In this document: piece after piece, positions 1 to 5,889 of the stretch
Layout: every line of letters starts with the position of its first letter
How positions within the stretch are numbered: position 1 is the first letter of the stretch
From: UBA1858 sp965658595
Lineage (GTDB): Bacteria > Pseudomonadota > Gammaproteobacteria > UBA4575
NCBI GenBank assembly: GCA_965658595.1
Contig: CBFHSW010000011.1
Coordinates: 1 to 5,889, forward strand
Length of the DNA stretch: 5,889 bases
Direction: 5' to 3'
Notes under the pieces: model-generated
What the model was told of the DNA's origin: nothing
The model's input: only the letters and a program-made list of their open reading frames with translations
Database searches by the model: none
Translations under genes and position numbers: made by a program

Positions 1-1851
1 CGTCAGCATGGTGTGGTCGGTAAGTTTGTCGAATTTCATGGTAGTGGCTTGGCCACTTTACCTCTGGGAGATCGCGCCACTATAGCAAACATGGCTCCTG
101 AATATGGTGCGACTTGCGGTATCTTCCCGATTGACCAAGAAACTATCGATTATCTTGCTCTTTCAGGTCGTGATAGTGATCAAGTCGCTTTGGTTGAAGC
201 TTATGCTAAAGCACAAGGCATGTGGCGTGATGACAGCGTCACTGCAGAGTACAGTGAGTCACTTAGCCTCGACATGGGGACTGTGGTACCTAGTCTTGCC
301 GGTCCTAAGCGTCCACAAGATCGCGTGCCGTTGAGTGATTCTAAAACTATGTATATGGATTCGTTCAATGCATTAAGTCAAGAGCGTAACGCACAATCTA
401 AAGGTTCTGCTCAAGTAGAGTACAAAGGTGAAAACTTTGAACTCAATGATGGCTCGGTCGTAATTGCCGCAATCACTTCTTGTACGAACACATCTAACCC
501 CAGCGTGATGCTAGGTGCAGGCCTAGTGGCGAAAAAAGCTGCCGCTTTAGGTGCCAAAGTGAAGCCTTGGGTGAAAACTTCGTTAGCACCCGGCTCATTG
601 GTTGTGACTGAGTACTTAGAGAATGCTGGCTTACTTGAGCCACTAAAATCTCTAGGCTTCCACGTGGTTGGTTATGGATGTACCACTTGTATTGGTAACT
701 CTGGACCATTACCAGAGCCAGTATCAAAAGCGATTCATGCTAATGATCTAACTGCGGTATCAGTTCTATCAGGTAACCGTAACTTCGAAGGTCGTGTGCA
801 TGCTGATGTGCGCATGAACTACTTAGCTTCTCCACCATTAGTTGTGGCTTATGCAATCGCTGGTCGCATGGACATTGATGTTTACAATGAGCCATTAACT
901 ACCACGGAAGAAGGTAAAGAAATCTTCTTGAAAGATATCTGGCCTACGCAAAAAGAAGTCACAGATACAGTCAGCCAATTCTTAACTATTGAGCAATTCA
1001 CTAAGTCTTACTCTGATTTGTTTGCAGGTGATGGTAACTGGGCTAACCTTGATGTCGAAGAAAGCCAGCTATACGGTTGGGACGAGTCTACTTATGTGGC
1101 TAACCCCCCTTACTTTGAAGGCATGACAGCAGACATTGCTGACGTCACTGATATTCATGGTGCACGCGCACTTGCTTATCTTGGCGACTCTGTGACAACT
1201 GACCATATTTCACCAGCGGGCGCGATCAAAGCCGATAGTCCTGCCGGCAAATATCTTCAAGAACATGGTGTAGCGCCTGCAGACTTTAACTCCTACGGTT
1301 CACGTCGTGGTAATCATCACATCATGATGCGTGGTACTTTCGCTAACATTCGTCTGCGCAACAAGATTGCGCCGGGAACTGAAGGTGGTGTGACTCGTCA
1401 TCAACCTAGTGATGTTGAAATGTCTATCTTTGATGCTGCTATGCAGTATAAAGATGAAGATGTTGCTACCATCATTATTGCGGGTAAAGAATATGGCTCT
1501 GGTTCATCACGTGACTGGGCAGCTAAAGGTCCACGCCTTCAAGGAGTTAAGGCTGTTATCGCTGAGAGCTATGAGCGTATTCACCGCTCTAACTTAGTTG
1601 GCATGGGTATCTTACCTTTGCAGTTTAAAACAGGTGATAGCGCTGAATCATTAGGCCTTACAGGTACCGAATCTTTTGATATCACTGGACTGGAAAATGG
1701 TGCAGCAAAAATGGTGACTGTAACGGCGACAGCTAGTGATGGTAATAGCAAGAGCTTTGAAGCAGTTTTAAGAATCGATACACCACAAGAAGTGGAGTAC
1801 TACCAAAACGGTGGAATTCTTCATTACGTGTTGCGTCAACTCGCTTCTTAA
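1..1851 (+). CDS. acnA: Aconitate hydratase A (aconitase), 5' end cut off by the window edge
   Basis: Cytoplasmic [4Fe-4S] enzyme that interconverts citrate and isocitrate via cis-aconitate in the TCA cycle. The frame is open from base 1 (RQHGVVGKFVEF), so the GTG at 13 is an internal valine, not a start. Visible are 616 residues ending at TAA. The three cluster ligands are present: Cys161 in ITSCTNTSNPS, and Cys227 and Cys230 in GYGCTTCIGNSG. Their 66- and 3-residue spacing equals Cys435/501/504 of E. coli AcnA, so about 274 N-terminal residues are missing and the full protein would be about 890 residues, the normal AcnA length. The C-terminal part carries DSVTTDHISPAG (396-407), FNSYGSRRGN (429-438) and the swivel-domain motif GSGSSRDW (499-506). 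The AcnA/IRP type is favoured over AcnB by this domain order and by close likeness to E. coli AcnA up to the ending YYQNGGILHYV. No frameshift or lost active-site residue is seen. A strong terminator follows 21 bases after the stop. Confidence 0.97.
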   Translation, partial: RQHGVVGKFVEFHGSGLATLPLGDRATIANMAPEYGATCGIFPIDQETIDYLALSGRDSDQVALVEAYAKAQGMWRDDSVTAEYSESLSLDMGTVVPSLAGPKRPQDRVPLSDSKTMYMDSFNALSQERNAQSKGSAQVEYKGENFELNDGSVVIAAITSCTNTSNPSVMLGAGLVAKKAAALGAKVKPWVKTSLAPGSLVVTEYLENAGLLEPLKSLGFHVVGYGCTTCIGNSGPLPEPVSKAIHANDLTAVSVLSGNRNFEGRVHADVRMNYLASPPLVVAYAIAGRMDIDVYNEPLTTTEEGKEIFLKDIWPTQKEVTDTVSQFLTIEQFTKSYSDLFAGDGNWANLDVEESQLYGWDESTYVANPPYFEGMTADIADVTDIHGARALAYLGDSVTTDHISPAGAIKADSPAGKYLQEHGVAPADFNSYGSRRGNHHIMMRGTFANIRLRNKIAPGTEGGVTRHQPSDVEMSIFDAAMQYKDEDVATIIIAGKEYGSGSSRDWAAKGPRLQGVKAVIAESYERIHRSNLVGMGILPLQFKTGDSAESLGLTGTESFDITGLENGAAKMVTVTATASDGNSKSFEAVLRIDTPQEVEYYQNGGILHYVLRQLAS

Positions 1852-1872
1852 TTAAGTAGTTGCACACCTTCC

Positions 1873-1911
1873 AAAAAGAGCCTGCATGTTGGTCATGTGG
1901 GCTCTTTTTTT
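1873..1911 (+). terminator. Rho-independent terminator of acnA
   Basis: The arms AAAAAGAGCC (1873-1882) and GGCTCTTTTT (1900-1909) are perfectly complementary. The stem continues inward through two G-U pairs and four Watson-Crick pairs (TGCATG with CATGTG), giving about 16 bp closed by a five-base TTGGT loop. A seven-T run (1905-1911) ends the structure. The A-rich left arm gives a shorter T run on the - strand, so weak termination of antisense transcription is also possible. Confidence 0.9.
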
Positions 1912-1914
1912 ATT

Positions 1915-2781
1915 ATGCATTTTAATAAACAACTGGTAATTGGCAGCCTGTTCGTGGTGCTGGGCGAAGTGTTCTTCGTCACTATGGGCATGTTAGTAAA
2001 AACCTTGGGCCCTGAAATGCCTAGTCATCAAATGGTATTTTATCGCAACTTGCTTGCAGCCATCATTATCTTTCCATTGCTGATGCGCGGCAGTGGTTTA
2101 CTAGAATTCAAAACTCAACGTCTCAACATGCATCTATTGCGCTCCACTAGCGGAGTACTAGCCATGTTTTGTTTTTTCTATGCCTTGGCTAATATTGAGC
2201 TAGCGGATGCTATGTTATTAAAACTCACTGGTCCTCTGTTTATTCCGATTATCGCTATTTTTTGGATCAAGGAACATGTATCGCTTAAAACCACATGCGG
2301 GATTCTCGTCGGTTTTGCCGGAGTGATCATATTTTTAAATCCCACTGGAGAAATTCAATTAGCGGCAGTAGTAGGATTGATTGGAGGGGCTTTAGCCGCC
2401 TTTGCAAAAGTCACTATTCGTAAAATGTCGGATACAGAACCGACCACTCGTATCATTTTCTATTTTGCATTATTCGGTGCTTTGATATCAGCAGTACCCG
2501 CCCTATCCACTGAGCTACATATTCCAACACTGCGCCAATGGGGCTACTTAATTTTATTAGGCGTGGTGGGAACCTGTGGGCAGTTTTGCTTAACCCAAGC
2601 TTATCGACTCGCACCTGCTAGCCAAGTAGGGCCATTCACTTATTCGTCTTTATTATGGGCTAGCTTAGCGGGATGGTTATTTTGGGCGGAAATACCCAGC
2701 ACTCAAACCTTAATAGGTGCAGGTCTGATTATGACCGCAGGTTTGATTTTGATTTACAATAAAGGCAGCGCTAAAAGTTAA
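1915..2781 (+). CDS. DMT-superfamily (EamA) membrane transporter, substrate unknown
   Basis: Predicted inner-membrane carrier of the drug/metabolite transporter superfamily, 288 residues, the usual length for two tandem EamA repeats of five helices each. Hydrophobic segments lie near residues 7-30, 39-58, 73-93, 98-118, 123-141, 148-166, 178-196, 207-225, 238-257 and 264-282. The second repeat has the family-typical AYRLAPASQVGPFTYSS stretch (229-245), and the helix 4 to 5 junction has a charged KEH group. ATG 1915 is chosen because it places helix 1 just after a short MHFNKQ head. An in-frame GTG at 1897 would add six residues encoded by the terminator stem and T tract, and ATG 1984 would delete most of helix 1. 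No Shine-Dalgarno sequence precedes 1915, which starts three bases after the terminator T tract. The gene converges on fumC. The family includes amino-acid, nucleotide-sugar, riboflavin and S-adenosylmethionine carriers; nothing here decides among them, and a role tied to the neighbouring enzymes is not implied. Confidence 0.9.
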   Translation: MHFNKQLVIGSLFVVLGEVFFVTMGMLVKTLGPEMPSHQMVFYRNLLAAIIIFPLLMRGSGLLEFKTQRLNMHLLRSTSGVLAMFCFFYALANIELADAMLLKLTGPLFIPIIAIFWIKEHVSLKTTCGILVGFAGVIIFLNPTGEIQLAAVVGLIGGALAAFAKVTIRKMSDTEPTTRIIFYFALFGALISAVPALSTELHIPTLRQWGYLILLGVVGTCGQFCLTQAYRLAPASQVGPFTYSSLLWASLAGWLFWAEIPSTQTLIGAGLIMTAGLILIYNKGSAKS

Positions 2782-2820
2782 ATACACCATTAGCCACTGC
2801 CAATTATAAAGTTGTGAATC

Positions 2821-2856
2821 GTCATTGCTAGCGGTTATGTAACAGTCAGCAATGAC
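2821..2856. repeat. Inverted repeat in the convergent gap; possible weak bidirectional terminator
   Basis: GTCATTGCT (2821-2829) and AGCAATGAC (2848-2856) are perfect 9-bp inverted arms around an 18-base loop, which itself contains GTTA and TAAC (2834-2843). The repeat lies between the stop codons of the transporter and fumC, where a terminator serving both strands would be expected. Neither side has a T tract, so it does not meet the usual intrinsic-terminator pattern. It may act as an mRNA 3'-end stem or be incidental. Confidence 0.45.
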
Positions 2857-2869
2857 CCACTAAATGAGA

Positions 2870-4258
2870 CTACAGACCCTGAATGCCACCTTGAGTCAGC
2901 TGGGCTGGGTCGAGTAATTTCTTTAACTCTTCTTCTGACAAATCCGTTAACTCAAGTGCGGATTCAATCACCGTTAAACCCTCCGCATAAGCTTTCTTAG
3001 CTACCGCTGCACCTTTTTCATAACCAATCACACTATTTAATGCTGTCACTAAGATAGGATTACGACTCAGTGCGTCGGTCAAAGCCTCCTCATTCACTGT
3101 AAATCCTGCAATTGCTTTATCGGCCATTAAACGGGCTGAGTTAGCTAGCAAATTAATGCTTTGTACCAAATTGTAACCAATTACCGGCAGCATAACATTG
3201 AGCTGAAAATTACCAGCCTGACCACCAATTGTAATAGTAGCATCATTACCAATCACCTGCGCGCATACCATCGCTGTTGCCTCTGGAATCACCGGATTCA
3301 CTTTGCCCGGCATAATGCTACTGCCTGGCTGTAACGCTGGTAATGCAATCTCACCTAAGCCTGCCAATGGACCAGAATTCATCCAACGTAAATCATTAGC
3401 CATTTTCATCATACTCACGGCAATCGTTTTTAATTGTCCACTCATCTCTACAGCGGCATCTTGCGTGCTTAACCCTTCAAACTTATCCGGCTTGGTGGAA
3501 AATTGAATGCCTGTAGAGGTGCTTAGATGACCGACAAACTTATCTGCAAAATCAGGATGAGCATTAATGCCTGTACCCACAGCTGTTCCACCCTGTGCTA
3601 ATTCTTGTAGAAATTTCAAAGCATTCTCTATACGCACTGAGCCATTTTCTACCTGTGTGGCCCATGCATTTAATTCCTGTGCCAATGTAACAGGCATTGC
3701 ATCCATCAAATGAGTACGTCCAGTTTTAACATATTGCTTAACTTGCTCTGCTTTATTGCGCAAAGTGCTTGCAAGATGCTCTAATGCCGGCAATAAATTT
3801 TCATGGATACCAATACAAGCACTCACATGAATAGCGGTGGGAATCACATCATTAGAACTTTGCCCCATATTCACGTGATCATTAGGATGCACTTCTACAC
3901 CAGCATTCGCTGCTAAATGCGAAATCACCTCATTAGTATTCATATTGCTGCTGGTACCTGAACCAGTCTGGAATACATCGACAGGGAAATGACTATCTAC
4001 ATCACCATCGGAGACCTGCTGAGCGGCAGTGATAATGGCATTGGCTATATTCTCATCGATTAGACCTAAATCAATATTAGCTTTTGCGCAGGCCGCTTTA
4101 ATTTGACCCAATGCACGAATAAATTCACGCGGCATAGCCAAACCACTAATGGGAAAATTATCGATCGCACGTTGAGTTTGAGCTCCATATAACGCATCTC
4201 GAGGCACTTGTAGCTCGCCCATACTGTCTTTTTCTATTCTAAATTCTTGCTTACTCAT
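2870..4258 (-). CDS. fumC: Class II fumarate hydratase (fumarase C)
   Basis: Cytoplasmic, iron-independent homotetrameric enzyme that hydrates fumarate to L-malate in the TCA cycle. The 462 residues match the family length. Motifs in order: GSGTSSNMNTNEV (99-111), HVNMGQSSNDV (128-138), GRTHLMDAMPVTL (180-192) and the superfamily signature GSSIMPGKVNP (312-322). His183, Ser313, Lys319 and Asn321 correspond to E. coli FumC His188, Ser318, Lys324 and Asn326. The His in GRTH, and Gly rather than Ala in MPGK, argue for fumarase over aspartase, which has GRTQ and MPAK. The following VNPVIPE and LPVIG stretches do resemble aspartase, but I recall them in many FumC proteins too. ATG 4258 gives the expected head (MSKQEFRIEKDSMGE) and has a GAGAG ribosome-binding site five bases upstream. 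The gene is convergent with the transporter and divergent from purB, with a 103-base gap. The stop is TAG. Confidence 0.97.
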   Translation of the reverse strand: MSKQEFRIEKDSMGELQVPRDALYGAQTQRAIDNFPISGLAMPREFIRALGQIKAACAKANIDLGLIDENIANAIITAAQQVSDGDVDSHFPVDVFQTGSGTSSNMNTNEVISHLAANAGVEVHPNDHVNMGQSSNDVIPTAIHVSACIGIHENLLPALEHLASTLRNKAEQVKQYVKTGRTHLMDAMPVTLAQELNAWATQVENGSVRIENALKFLQELAQGGTAVGTGINAHPDFADKFVGHLSTSTGIQFSTKPDKFEGLSTQDAAVEMSGQLKTIAVSMMKMANDLRWMNSGPLAGLGEIALPALQPGSSIMPGKVNPVIPEATAMVCAQVIGNDATITIGGQAGNFQLNVMLPVIGYNLVQSINLLANSARLMADKAIAGFTVNEEALTDALSRNPILVTALNSVIGYEKGAAVAKKAYAEGLTVIESALELTDLSEEELKKLLDPAQLTQGGIQGL

Positions 4259-4263
4259 TAATT

Positions 4264-4268
4264 CTCTC
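4264..4268 (-). promoter_or_regulatory. Ribosome-binding site of fumC
   Basis: Read on the - strand the bases are GAGAG within AAGAGAG, one mismatch from AAGGAG, and five bases before ATG 4258. It supports that start codon; no competing in-frame start with a better site was seen. Confidence 0.6.
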
Positions 4269-4278
4269 TTACTTAATA

Positions 4279-4288
4279 ATAACGTTAT
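4279..4288. repeat. 10-bp palindrome ATAACGTTAT in the fumC/purB divergent region
   Basis: ATAACGTTAT is a perfect palindrome 21-30 bases upstream of the fumC start codon, within the expected fumC leader. The central AACGTT resembles the core of operators bound by LacI-family regulators such as PurR, but the flanks do not match the longer PurR consensus. It could be a regulator site or a chance palindrome in AT-rich DNA. Confidence 0.3.
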
Positions 4289-4316
4289 CTAAAAAACATA
4301 ATCTTGAAAGCGCTGT

Positions 4317-4322
4317 AGTATA
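4317..4322 (-). promoter_or_regulatory. Candidate -10 element for fumC
   Basis: On the - strand the bases read TATACT, five of six to the sigma-70 consensus TATAAT. The start of transcription would fall near 4310, leaving a leader of about 50 bases. No good -35 hexamer lies at 16-18 bases upstream. The element shares four bases with the purB -10 element on the other strand. TATTAT at 4276-4281 is an alternative -10 closer to the gene, also without a -35. Confidence 0.35.
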
Positions 4323-4324
4323 AT
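4319..4324 (+). promoter_or_regulatory. Candidate -10 element for purB
   Basis: TATAAT is a perfect sigma-70 -10 hexamer 37 bases before ATG 4362, predicting transcription from about 4331 and a leader of about 30 bases. No convincing -35 is seen at 17 bases: TTGAAA at 4304-4309 is only nine bases upstream, too close. An extended TGn motif is absent. The promoter may therefore be weak or need an activator. Confidence 0.5.
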
Positions 4325-4361
4325 CTTTTGCTGACGCGCAATAGAAGAAAAACCTAGTAAA

Positions 4362-5729
4362 ATGATGCAACTAAACAATTTAACTGCAATTTCACCCGTT
4401 GATGGCCGCTATAGCAAGGCTACAGCCCCCCTACAATCGATTTTTAGTGAATATGGCCTGATTCATAGTCGCGCCATCGTGGAGATCACTTGGTTGATAC
4501 ACTTGGCTAATAGCCCGCAACTGAGCGATATTCCAACACTATCTGCCTCTGGATTAAGCGCTTTGCAGCAAATGATGACAGATTTTGATGTGACCGCGGC
4601 CGAACGCGTGAAAGCCATTGAGGCCACCACTAATCATGATGTAAAAGCAGTAGAATATTGGCTAAAAGAGTCTGTTGCGGACAAACCAGAGCTCACTGAG
4701 CTCTCAGAATTCTTTCATTTTGCCTGCACTTCAGAAGACATTAACAATTTATCCTATGCCTTAATGCTCAAGCAAGGGCGTGCTGTTGTGGTTGAACAAC
4801 ATCAACAAATCATCATTCAGCTCAAGCAGTTTGCTCACGACTTAAGTGAAGCCGCCATGATGTGCCGCACTCATGGACAACCAGCGACACCTTCAACGAT
4901 GGGTAAAGAGTTCGCCAATGTCGTGCATCGTCTAGAACGCCAGCTGGCTCAAATGAATCAGATCAGCATACTCGGCAAATTGAATGGCGCTGTGGGTAAC
5001 TTCAATGCGCATATTACCGCCTATCCTGATGCAAACTGGGAAAAGATTGCTCAAGACACCATTCAAGAACTAGGCCTAGAATATAATCCTTATACCACTC
5101 AAATTGAACCGCATGACTATATCGCTGAGTTATGCCACAGCATGCAGCGCACCAATACGATTTTGATCGATTTATGTCGTGACATGTGGAGCTACATTTC
5201 TATTGGTGATTTCAAACAGAAAGTAGTTGCAACCGAAGTCGGCTCATCGACTATGCCGCACAAAGTTAATCCTATCGACTTTGAAAATGCTGAGGGTAAT
5301 CTTGGCATTGCTAATGCCATGTTGTCACATTTTGCGGACAAGCTACCCATCTCACGCTGGCAACGCGATCTATCAGACTCTACTGTATTACGTAATCTTG
5401 GCAGTGCCTTTGGATACACTCTGATTGCTCTCAACGCATTACAGCGTGGACTCAACAAAGTCGAATGCAACCAACAGCACATGCTAGACGAACTGAATGA
5501 CAACTGGGAACTTCTAGCTGAACCGATACAAACCGTCATGCGTCGATACAACATTGAAAAGCCTTATGAGAAACTCAAAGAACTCACCCGTGGCAAGAAG
5601 ATCACACAGCAAGATCTGAGCGTGTTCATCGAAACATTAGACATACCTATTGATGTTAAAGATGAACTTAAAGCACTTACACCAGCGACTTATATAGGTA
5701 ATGCTGCAAGTAAGGCTGAAGAAATTTGA
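4362..5729 (+). CDS. purB: Adenylosuccinate lyase
   Basis: Cytoplasmic homotetrameric lyase acting twice in purine synthesis: it splits SAICAR to AICAR and adenylosuccinate to AMP, releasing fumarate each time. The 455 residues match the 456 of E. coli PurB. Motifs: SPVDGRYS (11-18), ERVKAIEATTNHDVKAVEYW (81-100), TSEDINN (123-129), RTHGQPATPSTMGKE (169-183) with catalytic-type His171, and the signature loop GSSTMPHKVNPIDFENAEGN (294-313) with catalytic Ser295. The C-terminal part keeps EPIQTVMRRY and EKPYEKLKELTRGKK. This is the E. coli-like PurB subtype rather than the shorter Bacillus-like one. Two adjacent ATGs begin the frame; the second (4365) aligns with the E. coli start (MQLNNLTA against MELSSLTA), while the first lies closer to the only purine-rich stretch, AGAAGAAA near 4343-4350. 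Either is possible and they differ by one Met. The gene is divergent from fumC, whose substrate PurB produces. No terminator with a T tract was seen after the TGA stop. Confidence 0.97.
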   Translation: MMQLNNLTAISPVDGRYSKATAPLQSIFSEYGLIHSRAIVEITWLIHLANSPQLSDIPTLSASGLSALQQMMTDFDVTAAERVKAIEATTNHDVKAVEYWLKESVADKPELTELSEFFHFACTSEDINNLSYALMLKQGRAVVVEQHQQIIIQLKQFAHDLSEAAMMCRTHGQPATPSTMGKEFANVVHRLERQLAQMNQISILGKLNGAVGNFNAHITAYPDANWEKIAQDTIQELGLEYNPYTTQIEPHDYIAELCHSMQRTNTILIDLCRDMWSYISIGDFKQKVVATEVGSSTMPHKVNPIDFENAEGNLGIANAMLSHFADKLPISRWQRDLSDSTVLRNLGSAFGYTLIALNALQRGLNKVECNQQHMLDELNDNWELLAEPIQTVMRRYNIEKPYEKLKELTRGKKITQQDLSVFIETLDIPIDVKDELKALTPATYIGNAASKAEEI

Positions 5730-5889
5730 TAGCATAACTATAAAGTGAATATTAAATTTCTCTCTTGAAGTCAGTTTACTGATGACCACAAAAAAACATC
5801 TAAACATTATTAAAAAAGACCTGTAGAACATCATTATTAAATGATTTTACAATCAGTAAATGAGCGTTTTAAAAAGATATTTTCAACGT
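5730..5889. other. AT-rich region after purB with no supported gene
   Basis: These 160 bases hold no clear terminator or promoter. A perfect six-bp inverted repeat, ATCATT-ATTA-AATGAT (5830-5845), forms a weak AT-rich hairpin followed by only three Ts. TCAGT and ACTGA near 5771 are two bases apart and too tight for a good stem. A loose promoter pair, ATGACC (5782-5787) and CATTAT (5805-5810) with 17-base spacing, matches consensus at four of six in each half. Two frames are still open at the right edge: ATG 5841 (MILQSVNERFKKIFST) and ATG 5860 (MSVLKRYFQR). Neither has a ribosome-binding site, so neither is called, though a following gene could begin at one of them. Confidence 0.4.

Noticed and set aside
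13..15. GTG as a start codon for the aconitase
   Set aside because: The frame is open to base 1, and the preceding residues RQHG continue the family match, so the GTG is an internal valine.
494..727. Open frame of 77 codons on the - strand inside acnA
   Set aside because: It lies opposite the conserved aconitase cluster-binding region, shows no recognisable domain and has no ribosome-binding site; it is a shadow of acnA.
1889..1916. Possible transporter promoter with TTGGTC and TATTAT
   Set aside because: The spacing (16) is acceptable and TATTAT is five of six, but transcription would start after ATG 1915, and the T-rich bases are explained by the terminator.
2870..4258. Aspartate ammonia-lyase instead of fumarase
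   Set aside because: VNPVIPE resembles aspartase, but GRTH with His183 and MPGK point to fumarase.
5192..5554. Open frame of 120 codons on the - strand inside purB
   Set aside because: It mirrors the most conserved part of PurB, including the signature loop, and its Ser/Arg/Leu-rich translation resembles no family I know; it is a shadow frame.
5637..5834. Open frame of 65 codons on the - strand across the purB 3' end
   Set aside because: Its Phe/Ile-rich composition is what AT-rich DNA gives by chance, it runs back over the purB C-terminus, and it has no supporting motif.
1..5889. Defence, toxin-antitoxin, biosynthetic or mobile system
   Set aside because: All substantial frames are housekeeping genes or a common transporter; no transposase, integrase, direct-repeat array or terminal inverted repeats were seen.

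Overview
The window looks like ordinary chromosomal core-metabolism DNA from a proteobacterium, most likely a gammaproteobacterium. AcnA and PurB follow the Escherichia coli proteins, as I recall them, motif by motif with almost no length change. Base composition is moderately AT-rich, roughly mid-40s percent G+C by eye. I cannot name the genus from sequence alone. No mobile element, RNA gene, CRISPR array or transferred block was seen.

Layout: (1) The left end is the last 616 codons of aconitate hydratase A (acnA, + strand, 5' end outside the window), closed by a strong intrinsic terminator. (2) Directly after the terminator's T tract starts a ten-helix DMT/EamA-family membrane transporter (+ strand), with no visible ribosome-binding site or promoter of its own. 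(3) An 88-base convergent gap holds a perfect 9-bp inverted repeat and separates the transporter from fumC. (4) fumC (class II fumarase) lies on the - strand. (5) A 103-base divergent gap contains overlapping -10 promoter elements on the two strands and short palindromes. (6) purB (adenylosuccinate lyase) lies on the + strand. (7) The last 160 bases are AT-rich, with no supported gene; two short frames are still open at the edge.

How the genes fit together: AcnA (citrate to isocitrate) and FumC (fumarate to malate) are both TCA-cycle enzymes. PurB releases fumarate in two steps of purine synthesis, and FumC consumes fumarate. FumC and PurB also belong to the same fumarase/aspartase superfamily and start from one shared intergenic region, so coordinated expression is plausible but is inferred, not shown. 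The transporter's substrate cannot be told from the sequence. I found no previously undescribed system here. The points most worth a second look are the divergent fumC/purB promoter region and the transporter start that abuts the acnA terminator.
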